Assembly: GCA_934503275.1 (NCBI GenBank)
Contig: CAKSVD010000004.1
Span: 1-64,000, forward strand
Source: an uncultured Faecalibacterium sp.
GTDB lineage: Bacteria; Bacillota; Clostridia; Oscillospirales; Ruminococcaceae
Length of the DNA: 64,000 nucleotides
Reading direction: 5' to 3'
Shown here: positions 45,312-53,844 of the stretch, piece after piece
Position numbering within the stretch: position 1 is the stretch's first letter
Layout of the letters: each line of letters begins with the position of its first letter
Program-made: the position numbers and the translations under genes
Notes under the pieces: generated by a model
Told to the model about the DNA's origin: nothing
The model's input: only the letters and a program-made list of their open reading frames with translations
Database searches by the model: none

Positions 45312-45354
45312 TGGTAATTCCCTTCTCTCTGCGCCGCAGCACAGAGCATTTGAT

Positions 45355-46176
45355 TCAGTCTGCCCGCTGCAGGGCGATGAACTCTTCTAAGCTCAGGCCG
45401 CTGGCGCGGATAGCAAGGGCATTTTCCGCCCCTACATAGCGCCAGTGCCACGGCTCGAACACGATGCCGGTAGCGGCCTGCCGGTCCTGCGGGTAGCGCA
45501 GGATAAAGCCGTATTCCGCGGCGTAGGCCGTAAGCCACTCGTAGGCGCGGGTCTCGGCAAAGCTGGTATCCTGCTGCGGGTCATCCGCGCTGAGGATATC
45601 TGCCGCGTAGCCGGTGCCGTGCTCGTTGGCGTTGGCGGCCGGCTGGATGGCAGCCGCCAGACGGGCGGCCTCCTCCTCGCTCTTGCGCTTATCGCGGTAG
45701 GTCTGCACCCGGGCCTCGTAGGCGGCCTGCCGGGTGTCGGCATCCTGATAACCCGTCACAAGGGTCAGGCTGACCCCATCTGCCTGCGCAGCGGCTGCCA
45801 TGCTGCGATACTGCATGGCGGCTTCGGCCTCCAGCTGCTGGCCGGTGGCCTCGTCGGCGGTGTCCAGCAGCGGGGCAGGCTCGGCGGTATAGGGCAGGTT
45901 GGCATTTACCAGCGCAAGCCGCGCGTCTGCGGCGTTGAACACATAGTCTGTGCCGTCATACACGCTGGCTGCAAATACCTTTGGCCCGGCCAGCAGACCG
46001 TGCACCTTGGGCAGCAGCCACAGGATGCCGCCGGTCAGCAGCGCTACCACTGCCGCGCAGCCGGCCAGAAACAGCACCCAGTTGCGTGCCAGCCGCAGCA
46101 TTTTGCGGCGTTTCCATTGTTGATAGGTCAAGCGCTTATCGGCAGGCGCTCTGGAGGTACGGGCGGGTTCACTCAT
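45355..46176 (-). CDS. VanY-like D,D-carboxypeptidase (M15B), membrane-anchored
   Basis: 273 residues. A cytoplasmic basic N-terminus is followed by one membrane helix (about 33-55) and a linker. The peptidase domain has the zinc residues H186 and D193 in EHGTGYAAD, and E241 and H244 in EPWHWRYVG. It would trim the terminal D-Ala of peptidoglycan stem peptides outside the membrane. It heads the operon with the M16 pair and lgt, 43 bases apart. It has no van resistance neighbours, so a housekeeping role is likely. Confidence 0.9.
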   Translation of the reverse strand: MSEPARTSRAPADKRLTYQQWKRRKMLRLARNWVLFLAGCAAVVALLTGGILWLLPKVHGLLAGPKVFAASVYDGTDYVFNAADARLALVNANLPYTAEPAPLLDTADEATGQQLEAEAAMQYRSMAAAAQADGVSLTLVTGYQDADTRQAAYEARVQTYRDKRKSEEEAARLAAAIQPAANANEHGTGYAADILSADDPQQDTSFAETRAYEWLTAYAAEYGFILRYPQDRQAATGIVFEPWHWRYVGAENALAIRASGLSLEEFIALQRAD

Positions 46177-46236
46177 GCGGCGGGGCTCCTTTTCGGCGTT
46201 GTTGCAGCGCCGGTGCGCCGCACAGATTCAAACTAT

Positions 46237-46265
46237 ATTATACACCCCTTTGCATTTTGTGTAAA
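46237..46265 (-). promoter_or_regulatory. Promoter of vanY-like/M16/lgt operon
   Basis: On the minus strand, TTTACA (46265-46260) and TATAAT (46242-46237) are 17 bases apart. Confidence 0.75.
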
Positions 46266-46345
46266 CGCCACCGTGTGTAAAAAAATTATGACCCGCCCGC
46301 CCCCGGCAGGGAGCAGACAGGCCATAACTGAAAATTTTACGCAGA

Positions 46346-47545
46346 TCAGTCAAACAACATATCGTGGATAGCGCTGACAGCCTTGTCGGCGTCTGCGCGG
46401 TCGATGATGCAGGAGATCTTGATCTCGCTGGTGGAGATCATCTTGATGTTGATATTGTTGTTGGACATTGCCTCGAACATCTTGGAGGCAACGCCGCTGT
46501 GGCTCTGCATACCGGCACCCACGATGGAAACCTTGGCGCAGGTGGTGTCCACGCTGACATCGCTGAAGTGTGCACTTTCCTTCAGCACACGCATGGCCAA
46601 CTCGGCTTCGCCTTCGGCACAGGTAAAGCTGATGTCCTTCTTGCCGTCGCGGCCGGTGGACTGCAGAATGATATCCACGTTGATGTTCTTCTGTGCCAGC
46701 AGACCGAAGATCCTAAAGCTCATGCCCGGCTCATCGGGAACGTTGAGAATCGTGATAACGGCAACATCGGTGTCCTTGGCGACACCCTTGATCAGCATAC
46801 CTTCCATGTCCTTTGTAACCTCCTTAACCACCGTACCCGGGATGGGGTTCAGGCTGGAGAGCACCTCCAGCTCCACATTGTACTTTTTAGCCAGTTCCAC
46901 GCTGCGGTTGTTCAGCACCTGTGCGCCCAGAGATGCCAGTTCCAGCATCTCGTCAAAGGTGATCTCCTCCAGCTTGCGGGTGTTGCTCACCTTGCGCGGG
47001 TCGGCGGTATAAACGCCCTCCACATCCGTGTAGATCTGGCAGCGGTCAGCGTGCAGGGCAGCGGCAATCGCCACAGCACTGGTGTCGGAACCGCCGCGTC
47101 CCAAGGTAGTGATATCGTCCAGCTTGTTCAGGCCCTGGAAGCCTGCCACCACCACCACACGGTTGCGCTCCAACTCGGAGGAGATCCGCTCGGTCTCCAG
47201 CCGGGTGATGCGCGCCTTGGTGTAGGCACGGTCCGTGCGGAAGCCTGCCTGCCAGCCGGTCAGGCTGATGGCATGGCAGCCCAGCTCGTTCAGCGCCATA
47301 GCCAGCAGTGCGATGCTGATCTGCTCGCCGGAGGCCAGCAGCATATCCATCTCACGCGCCGAGGGGTTATGGGTGATCTCCCCTGCCTTGGCGATCAGGT
47401 CATCGGTGGTGTCGCCCTGTGCGGAGACTACCACCACTACGTCATTGCCCGCGTTGTGGGTGTTGGCCACGATCCGCGCAACGTTGAAGATACGGTCACG
47501 GTCCTTTACGGAGGAACCGCCAAATTTCTGTACGATCAACGCCAT
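46346..47545 (-). CDS. lysC: Aspartate kinase
   Basis: 399 residues. It phosphorylates aspartate, the first step to lysine, threonine and methionine. The N-terminus IVQKFGGSSVKD is the nucleotide site, and LGRGGSDTSAVAIAAAL is the second kinase block. Two ACT domains follow from about residue 265 (ITILNVPDEPGMSFRIF and VSIVGAGMQSHSGVASKMF), which are the effector sites for lysine and/or threonine. It is the last gene of the operon. Which amino acid inhibits it cannot be told from the sequence. Confidence 0.96.
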   Translation of the reverse strand: MALIVQKFGGSSVKDRDRIFNVARIVANTHNAGNDVVVVVSAQGDTTDDLIAKAGEITHNPSAREMDMLLASGEQISIALLAMALNELGCHAISLTGWQAGFRTDRAYTKARITRLETERISSELERNRVVVVAGFQGLNKLDDITTLGRGGSDTSAVAIAAALHADRCQIYTDVEGVYTADPRKVSNTRKLEEITFDEMLELASLGAQVLNNRSVELAKKYNVELEVLSSLNPIPGTVVKEVTKDMEGMLIKGVAKDTDVAVITILNVPDEPGMSFRIFGLLAQKNINVDIILQSTGRDGKKDISFTCAEGEAELAMRVLKESAHFSDVSVDTTCAKVSIVGAGMQSHSGVASKMFEAMSNNNINIKMISTSEIKISCIIDRADADKAVSAIHDMLFD

Positions 47546-47627
47546 ATCTTGTCACTCTCCTCTTTACGCCCCGCGCTTGCGGGGGCTTGCCGGGCGGAAG
47601 CGTTCTTGCACTTCCCTTACCCATTTA

Positions 47628-48533
47628 TCATTCCACAGTCGCGCCGGTGTTATCGGCATCCAGCTGCAACAGTGTAAATGCTTCACATCCGTCCAGACCT
47701 TCCAGCAGTTCCAGACCTTTTTCCAGCTTGGAATAAAACTTTTCGGCCTCGGCCTTTTCGGCCACTGCCATGACCGTGCTGCCTGCACCGGACACATACA
47801 CGGCCTTTGCGCCGCACAGCCGCGCCATATCGAACACCTCGCGGGAGCCGGGCATCAGGGGCATCCGGTACTGCTGGTGCAGCTTATCTTCGGTGGCAAT
47901 GGCCAGCAGGTCGTGCCGACCCTCGCAGAAGGCTGCGGGCACCAGCGCCGCACGGGACAGGTTATACACCGCGTCCTTATGGGATACTTCCTTAGGCAGG
48001 GCAGCGCGGGCCGCCTCAGTCAGCAGCTTGTAGTCCGGCACGATGGCGGCAAAGCAGAGGCTTTCGTCCACATTCCGCTTGACCGAATACACCTTGCCAT
48101 CCTCGAACACGCTGCTGGTCAGGCCGCCCAGCAGTGCCGGGGCCACGTTATCGGGGTGTCCCTCGATGGCAGTTGCCAGCGTGAGCAGTTCCTGCGTGTT
48201 GAGCACATCACCCAGCATCCGGTTTGCGCCCAGCAGACCCGCGATGATGCAGGCCGAAGAAGAGCCCAGACCGCGTGCCATGGGGATGGGGTTCGTCTGG
48301 GTGATCTTGAGGGGTGGGATCTGCTTGCCCACCTTTTCGAACAGACCCTTGGCGGAGCGGTACACGAGATTCGACTCGCCCCGGGGGATGCGGGTGCCGT
48401 CCGATGCCGAGATCTCCAGCACCTCGCTGTCCTCAAAGGTGACCGTGTTGTACAACGTAACTGCCAGACCCAGCGCATCGAAGCCGGAGCCCACGTTGGC
48501 GCTGGTGGCAGGGACCGAAACCTTGATCTTCAT
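47628..48533 (-). CDS. thrB: Homoserine kinase
   Basis: 301 residues of the GHMP kinase family. VPATSANVGSGFDALGLAV is the N-terminal signature and PMARGLGSSSACIIAGL the ATP-binding loop. It makes O-phosphohomoserine on the threonine branch. It lies between hom and lysC on one transcript. No thrC is in the window, so threonine synthase must be encoded elsewhere. Confidence 0.96.
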   Translation of the reverse strand: MKIKVSVPATSANVGSGFDALGLAVTLYNTVTFEDSEVLEISASDGTRIPRGESNLVYRSAKGLFEKVGKQIPPLKITQTNPIPMARGLGSSSACIIAGLLGANRMLGDVLNTQELLTLATAIEGHPDNVAPALLGGLTSSVFEDGKVYSVKRNVDESLCFAAIVPDYKLLTEAARAALPKEVSHKDAVYNLSRAALVPAAFCEGRHDLLAIATEDKLHQQYRMPLMPGSREVFDMARLCGAKAVYVSGAGSTVMAVAEKAEAEKFYSKLEKGLELLEGLDGCEAFTLLQLDADNTGATVE

Positions 48534-48551
48534 TGCCGCAGTTCCTTTCCG

Positions 48552-49787
48552 TTACACTTCCTCGGGCAGACGCTTGAGCATCAGCTTCACGCTGCCGCCC
48601 ACGGCCTCCACCTTGCGCGCGGCCTCTGCCAGCGCACGCTCATCGGCGCGCTCCACAAAGTAGGCGCAGCCCTCGTACCGCTCATCCACCACCTTGCCGT
48701 AGCCGTAGATGGCCTCCACCACAGCGGGTGCAATGCCTGCCACACGCACATAATATGCAGCGGGAGCCGGGTCGGTGAGCATTCCGTCCACCGGGTCTGC
48801 GGGCTGCCAGAACAGGCTGTCGTGCACCTGTGCACCGTTTTTCAGCGCGTCCACCACGTCTGCCACTACAGCGCTGGCGGTAGGCAGCTTGCCTGCGCCC
48901 TTGCCGTAGAACACCACATCGCCCAGCATATCACCCTTGACCAGCACCGCGTTGAACACATCGTCCACGCTGGCCAGCTGGTTTGCCTTGGGCACCAGAC
49001 ACGGCTCTACACCGGCGGCCACCCTGCCGTCCTTGCCAAGCTTCATCCACGCGATCAGCTTGATAACGCAACCCAGCTTTTCGGCGCTGGCTACATCGGC
49101 GGCGGTAATGGCGCGGATACCCCGGGTGGGGATGTTCTGGGGGTAGATCTGGTGGCCGCACACCATGGAGGACAGGATGGCGATCTTGCGGCAGGCATCG
49201 CGGCCGTCCACGTCATCGCTGGGGTCCTTGGTCTCGGCGTAGCCCAGTTCCTGCGCAATTTGCAGCGCATCCTCAAAGCCCAGCCCCTCCCGCACCATCT
49301 TGGTGAGCATGAAGTTGGTGGTGCCGTTCACGATGCCCTCCACCTCGGTGATGACGTTAGCCGCCAGGCACTGGTGCATGGGGGTGATGATGGGCGTACC
49401 GCCGCCCACAGAGGCCTCGAACAGGAAGGCACAGTCGTGCTCCTTGGCCAGTGCCAGCAGTTCTGCGCCGTAGGTGGCCACCATCTCCTTGTTGGAGGTG
49501 CACACGCTGCGGCCGCTCTCCAGACACGCCTTGACGTAGGGGTAAGCAAAGCGGGTACCGCCGATGGTCTCCACCACCACACGGATCTCCGGGTCCTGCA
49601 GGATCACGTCGATATTCTTGACCACCAGGGGCTCCACCGGGTTGCCGGTAAAATCCTTCGGGTCCAGAATGTATTTTACCTCCACCGGTTCGCCAGCCCG
49701 GCGGGAGACGCTTGCAGCATTGTGGCACAGCACCTCGTATACGCCGCTGCCCACCGTGCCAAAGCCCAGAATTGCAATTTTAGCCAT
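48552..49787 (-). CDS. hom: Homoserine dehydrogenase
   Basis: 411 residues. ILGFGTVGSGVYEVL is the NAD(P) loop. The catalytic core has GIVNGTTNFMLTKM and AQELGYAETKDPSDDVDGRDACRK, with the family's Asp and Lys residues. A C-terminal ACT domain begins near residue 335 (AAYYVRVAGIAPAVVEAIYGYGKVV), for threonine feedback. The spacing to thrB is 18 bases. Confidence 0.97.
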   Translation of the reverse strand: MAKIAILGFGTVGSGVYEVLCHNAASVSRRAGEPVEVKYILDPKDFTGNPVEPLVVKNIDVILQDPEIRVVVETIGGTRFAYPYVKACLESGRSVCTSNKEMVATYGAELLALAKEHDCAFLFEASVGGGTPIITPMHQCLAANVITEVEGIVNGTTNFMLTKMVREGLGFEDALQIAQELGYAETKDPSDDVDGRDACRKIAILSSMVCGHQIYPQNIPTRGIRAITAADVASAEKLGCVIKLIAWMKLGKDGRVAAGVEPCLVPKANQLASVDDVFNAVLVKGDMLGDVVFYGKGAGKLPTASAVVADVVDALKNGAQVHDSLFWQPADPVDGMLTDPAPAAYYVRVAGIAPAVVEAIYGYGKVVDERYEGCAYFVERADERALAEAARKVEAVGGSVKLMLKRLPEEV

Positions 49788-49814
49788 ACTTTCTTTCCCT
49801 CGTTTCCTGTTTTG

Positions 49815-50246
49815 TTACAGGTTATACCCACAGCGCACACTCACCACCATGCGCTGGCGCGAAAGCTTTTCGGTCAGTTCCTCCGGGGACATCTGCATGG
49901 TATCGGTGCGGATGGTGACTGCCACCAGCGCAGCCCCATTCTCCGGGGTGGACTGGTTGATAGTCACAATGCTGGCGCCTGCGGCGCTGATGCCGGCCAA
50001 AAGGCTTTGCAGCGCACCGGTCTCATCCCGCAGGGTAGCCATGACCGTGATGACCTCACGGCCGTTCTCGGAATCAAAGATACAATCCTTATACTTATAA
50101 AATGCGCTGCGCGAAAGTTCCACAGCGCGGGTCGCAGCCGAAATGCTGCGCGCCTCACCGCTGGCCAGCAGTTCCTTGGCGCGTACCACCTTGAGAAAGA
50201 CCTCCGGCAGCACCTGTGCATCCACCAGATAAAAACGGCGTTCCAA
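49815..50246 (-). CDS. PheB-like ACT-domain regulatory protein (UPF0735)
   Basis: About 143 residues. The N-terminal half is helical with a helix-turn-helix-like stretch (SISAATRAVELSRSAFYKYKD), and the C-terminal half is an ACT domain (VITVMATLRDETGALQSLLAGI). The TTG at 50246 is preferred over the GTG at 50255, because AGAGGTGA would overlap the GTG but is well spaced for the TTG. As first gene before hom-thrB-lysC it may sense an amino acid and regulate the operon; this is inference from its domains and place. Confidence 0.88.
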   Translation of the reverse strand: MERRFYLVDAQVLPEVFLKVVRAKELLASGEARSISAATRAVELSRSAFYKYKDCIFDSENGREVITVMATLRDETGALQSLLAGISAAGASIVTINQSTPENGAALVAVTIRTDTMQMSPEELTEKLSRQRMVVSVRCGYNL

Positions 50247-50285
50247 CTTGTTCACCTCTCAAACACAAGTGTTCTTGCAGAAAAT

Positions 50286-50330
50286 ATAATAGCATCCGAA
50301 CCCCTGCAATGCAAGAGCCCGGATGCTATT
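50286..50330 (-). promoter_or_regulatory. pheB-hom-thrB-lysC promoter flanked by an 11-bp dyad
   Basis: On the minus strand, TTGCAT (50314-50309) and TATTAT (50291-50286) are 17 bases apart. CGGATGCTATT (50320-50330) lies just upstream of the -35, and its complement AATAGCATCCG (50288-50298) overlaps the -10. The symmetry brackets the promoter as a repressor site would. It could also act as a weak + strand terminator (TATTTTGT). Confidence 0.65.
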
Positions 50331-50418
50331 TTGTCACTTTGTCCAGTTTTGTCTTGTAAAGCGCGCCCTGTCCTTGCCGGATTTTCAGCAAAGGGACGAA
50401 AAAGTACGATTTTTACCC

Positions 50419-52962
50419 TTACTCCGTATCCAGCGCACTGGTGTCGGTGGGGATGACCGGCTGGGTGGGCGCAGCATCGTCTGTGTTCTCGGCAGGGGCA
50501 GCAGCCTGCGGTGCCGCATGGGAATAGGTGCAGGTATCGGGCAGGTCATCGGCACGGTAGTAGCCCACGGCAGTGCTCGGGCAGCCTGCACCGGCCAGAA
50601 GGCCGCTCTGGGTGCAGTAGCGGCGCTCCACCACGCCTGCGGAGGCGGGGAATGCCTTATAGGGCAAGTCTGCCTGTGCCTGCTCCATCAGTGCCTTCCA
50701 CGCGGTCACACAGGTGCGGGTCTTGGCCTGCTGCTTGGACAGAGTCTTGGTCATATCGTAAGGTGCATCGTAGCCCCACCACACAGCGGTGACATAGTAG
50801 GGCGTGCCGCCCACGAACCACAGATCCTTTTCGTCGCTGGCAGTACCGGTCTTACCAAAGGCCTCCATGCCGTTGGAGTTGGGGTAGCGGCCGCTGGCAG
50901 TACCTACGCTGGAGAACAGAACGTTCTTCAGCAGGCGGTTCATGACATAAGCGGTATCCGGGGTCAGTGCCTGATAGCTGGTGGCGTTGTTTTCCAGATA
51001 GATGTTGCCGTCCCGGTCCAGCACACGGGTGTACAGGTGCGGGGTGGTGTACTCGCCATCATAGAAAATCTGGAAGGCTGCGGCCAGCGCCATAGGGGTA
51101 ACGCCCTTGGTCTGGCTGCCCATGACCATCTGCGCCAGACCCACATCGTTGGTGGGGTCCAGCGTATTCAGTTGTAAAGTGTTGTAGACGAAGTTGAAGA
51201 TATTGCTTGCGCCCACAAGGTCGCCCACGCGGATCGCGATGGTGTTCAGCGAGCGGGCAAGGCCGTTCCACAGCGGGATATCGCTGCCGTCGCCGTAGTT
51301 GCCGCCGTAGTTGCGCGGCCAGCTGCGCCATGCGTTGGGGTAAGCGCGAAGCTGCTTGTCGGAGAGCCCCATCAGGCCGTTCTTGCGGCAGTAGTCCTCG
51401 TCCCGGATGATCATATCCTGCTTCTGGTACAGGGGGGAGTTGTTGAGCATGGTGGACCAGTTGACCAGACCGTACTCGATGCCCAGCGCGTAGGCGCCGA
51501 TGGGCTTGATGGTAGAACCGGTCTGCCGCTCCACGCTGTAGGCGCGGTTCAGGGAAAGGCTCTTGGTCTTTTCGCCCAAGCCGCCCGCAATGGCCAGCAC
51601 GTTGCCGTCATAATCCAGCGTGACCATGGCAGCCTGCGTGCGCACGTTGCGGTAGTAGTAGACAGTGCCGTCCTCGCCGGTACGGGTCTTGGGGGTGCCG
51701 TCCTCGTTGAACACCTGCACATCATCGTCCGAGATGGAGGTGACCTCCTCCTCATGCCAGCCCGCCGGGAAGTAGGCATCGTCGGTGTTCAGCATCAGGT
51801 TTTCCATCTGGGACTGCAGCTTGGTGTTGACAGTCGCCTCGATGGTAAAGCCGCCGGTGTAGAGCAGCTTCTGTGCCTCAGACTCGCTGATGCCCTCCTT
51901 GGCCATGATGTCCTGCACGACCTCGTTGAACAGGGCATCGGTGAAGTAGGAGGTGACGGTGCTGGGCTTTTTGCCGCTGTCCTCTTCGGCCAGCACAAGG
52001 GGTTGTGCAGCGCCGTTGCGGTAGTCCTCCTCGCTGATCACGCCCTGCTGCCACATATTGTACATAATGAAGTTGCGGCGGTTGATCAGGTTTTCGGGGT
52101 TTGTATAGGGGTTATAGTTGGTGGGGTTTTTGGTAATGGAGGCAATGGTGGCGCACTCCCACAGGCTCAGCTGGCTGACATCCTTGTTGAAGTACTCGTT
52201 GGCCGCCGTCTGCACGCCCTGAATGGTGCCGGTAAAGCTGATGGTGTTCAGGTACGCCTCCAGAATGGTCTCTTTGGAGTAACTGCGGCTCAGGCAGAGG
52301 GCGCGGTAGATCTCACGCACCTTGCGCAGTGCACCATCGATGCCGCTGGCGCTGTTGTCATCGGTCAGATTCTTGATGAGCTGCTGCTCCAGCGTGGATG
52401 CGCCCTGCTTGGAACTGTAGATGGGCAGCAGATACTCGTTGATCATTGCGCCGATGGTGCGTTTGAAGTTGACGCCGGGTTCTGAGTAGAAGTCCTTATC
52501 CTCGGTGCAGATGAAGGCATACTGCAAATTGGAGGGGATCTGCTCAAGGTCTGCCCAAACACGGTGGCTGTTGGAGGAGCGCAGGGTGGCATACTCCACC
52601 TGTGCGCCGGTATCCGGGTCGGTGGCCACCACCATACTGGACTGGCTCAGCTGGATGTTGTCCAAGTCCAGCAGGTCGCCGTCGTTGGCAGTAGCCTGCA
52701 CCACATAGAACACCATGCCCACGGCCACCACGCTGCCCAGCATGATGCCAAGGCAGAGCACCGTAGCGATGGTGCGGCCGATAAACCGCAGAAGGGGGTG
52801 CTTGCTCTTTTCCCTCGGCGGCTTGGGGCTTTTGGGTGCTTTGGGTGCGCGGGTACGGTTTTCCGCTGCAGGGCGTGCCTCGCGGCGGCTCTGTGAAACA
52901 TTGACCTTACGTCCCACCGGGCGGGCAGGCTGCTCCTCGCCGCTCCGATGGATCTTTCTCAT
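50419..52962 (-). CDS. Class A penicillin-binding protein (glycosyltransferase/transpeptidase)
   Basis: About 847 residues from ATG 52962. A basic Pro/Lys-rich cytoplasmic tail precedes one membrane helix (TIATVLCLGIMLGSVVAVGMVF). The GT51 domain has CTEDKDFYSEPGVNFKRTIGA with the catalytic Glu, and GASTLEQQLIKNL. The transpeptidase has RQTGSTIKPIGAY (SxxK), RSLNTIAIRV (SxN-like) and FGKTGTASDEKD (KTG). The tail is Ala/Pro/Thr-rich. AGGAGG lies about 20 bases upstream of this ATG, an unusually wide gap, so a non-standard start a few codons earlier is possible. Confidence 0.93.
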   Translation of the reverse strand: MRKIHRSGEEQPARPVGRKVNVSQSRREARPAAENRTRAPKAPKSPKPPREKSKHPLLRFIGRTIATVLCLGIMLGSVVAVGMVFYVVQATANDGDLLDLDNIQLSQSSMVVATDPDTGAQVEYATLRSSNSHRVWADLEQIPSNLQYAFICTEDKDFYSEPGVNFKRTIGAMINEYLLPIYSSKQGASTLEQQLIKNLTDDNSASGIDGALRKVREIYRALCLSRSYSKETILEAYLNTISFTGTIQGVQTAANEYFNKDVSQLSLWECATIASITKNPTNYNPYTNPENLINRRNFIMYNMWQQGVISEEDYRNGAAQPLVLAEEDSGKKPSTVTSYFTDALFNEVVQDIMAKEGISESEAQKLLYTGGFTIEATVNTKLQSQMENLMLNTDDAYFPAGWHEEEVTSISDDDVQVFNEDGTPKTRTGEDGTVYYYRNVRTQAAMVTLDYDGNVLAIAGGLGEKTKSLSLNRAYSVERQTGSTIKPIGAYALGIEYGLVNWSTMLNNSPLYQKQDMIIRDEDYCRKNGLMGLSDKQLRAYPNAWRSWPRNYGGNYGDGSDIPLWNGLARSLNTIAIRVGDLVGASNIFNFVYNTLQLNTLDPTNDVGLAQMVMGSQTKGVTPMALAAAFQIFYDGEYTTPHLYTRVLDRDGNIYLENNATSYQALTPDTAYVMNRLLKNVLFSSVGTASGRYPNSNGMEAFGKTGTASDEKDLWFVGGTPYYVTAVWWGYDAPYDMTKTLSKQQAKTRTCVTAWKALMEQAQADLPYKAFPASAGVVERRYCTQSGLLAGAGCPSTAVGYYRADDLPDTCTYSHAAPQAAAPAENTDDAAPTQPVIPTDTSALDTE

Positions 52963-53076
52963 CTCATTGTTGGAGATAGGGATCGCCTCCTGACATTTCA
53001 AGACTGTTGCCGGGCATTGCTGCACCGGGCTTTATCCACATCGTTTGTGACACGAAATTTCAAACTGCAATACCAT

Positions 53077-53105
53077 ATTATAGCACGCGCGCCCCAGCCG
53101 GGCAA
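53077..53105 (-). promoter_or_regulatory. Promoter of the class A PBP gene
   Basis: On the minus strand, TTGCCC (53105-53100) and TATAAT (53082-53077) are 17 bases apart. Confidence 0.72.
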
Positions 53106-53239
53106 GAACCAATCTTTGCGCGCTGAGCAGATATAAATAGTATAACACACTCTGTTGTGGAAAGTACAGTGCCCGTGTGTGAAAATTGTCTGCCATCCGC
53201 TAAAACGGGGCATACTTACGGGAGAAGGGAGTGTTTTTT

Positions 53240-53614
53240 ATGCGCAAGCTGTCTGTCTGCCTGTTCTACGGGCTTTGCGTATTCACCATTGTATTCAGTC
53301 TGTTCTGGATGGCGCTGCCAAAGCTGCCGCTGTCCCAAAGCCCCGCCGGGTCCGAGACTGATCCCGCCTCTCCCCTGAGCCTTGCCGCGCAAGCCGTGCC
53401 TCAAACGGATGCTGCCCGCTACTGTCTGCGGGACAGCGGCGGGCGGGTGGCGGTATACACCTGCCGCGCCGACGGCACACCGGGCACCCTGATCCGCGTG
53501 ACCGGCATCTACACCAATCTTCTGCCGGAAAACGATGCTTTGCGCATCAAGCGCGGGCTCGTGGTCAACAGCCCCCGGGAACTCGACCTGCTGCTGGAGG
53601 ATCTGGGGGAGTAA
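53240..53614 (+). CDS. Small membrane-anchored protein with BofC C-terminal-like domain
   Basis: 124 residues from ATG 53240; AGGGAG lies ten bases upstream. An N-terminal signal or anchor helix (LFYGLCVFTIVFSLFWMAL) is followed by a Pro/Ser-rich linker. The last 60 residues (RYCLRDSGGRVAVY, then YTNLLPENDALRIKRGLVV and ELDLLLEDLGE) resemble the C-terminal domain of BofC, a forespore checkpoint protein. BofC's N-terminal domain is absent. Its presence in a genome with few sporulation signals is notable; the function is unknown. Confidence 0.68.
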   Translation: MRKLSVCLFYGLCVFTIVFSLFWMALPKLPLSQSPAGSETDPASPLSLAAQAVPQTDAARYCLRDSGGRVAVYTCRADGTPGTLIRVTGIYTNLLPENDALRIKRGLVVNSPRELDLLLEDLGE

Positions 53615-53629
53615 ATGCCCAGCAGGGCT

Positions 53630-53735
53630 AACGATTTTCAATGGTCTCCGCTTGCGCTCTGTCCATATTCAGCGGAAAATATATTTTTAATTTCTGGATA
53701 GCGGAGCGTCTGCGGACGCTCCGCTATCCCATTTT
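53630..53735 (+). repeat. Structured intergenic repeat (pseudoknot plus hairpin), copy B
   Basis: Homologous to 31508-31611. ATGG (53641-53644) pairs with CCAT (53663-53666), and TCCGCT (53647-53652) with AGCGGA (53671-53676), again interleaved. A 15-bp hairpin follows, GGATAGCGGAGCGTC (53696-53710) and GACGCTCCGCTATCC (53715-53729), with the same TGCG loop. Arms outside the shared core differ from copy A but remain paired. Confidence 0.75.
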
Positions 53736-53796
53736 CACGAGGGGAATTGCAAAGATATACGGCAGCGCCTACTGCATATTCCTGCGTGAAAACGCA

Positions 53797-53832
53797 AAAT
53801 AAGCCAGACCCGCAGGCCCGGCTTATTTAAAA
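53797..53832 (-). terminator. Terminator after Na/Pi cotransporter gene
   Basis: AATAAGCC and GGCTTATT pair around 53797-53829; the minus-strand tail is TATTTTG. Confidence 0.8.
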
Positions 53833-53844
53833 ACAAAAAATATT

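Noticed and set aside
47235..50456. A 1073-codon + strand frame opposite pheB-hom-thrB-lysC
   Set aside because: It spans four real genes and their promoter in antisense, with His/Gln/Gly-rich shadow composition.
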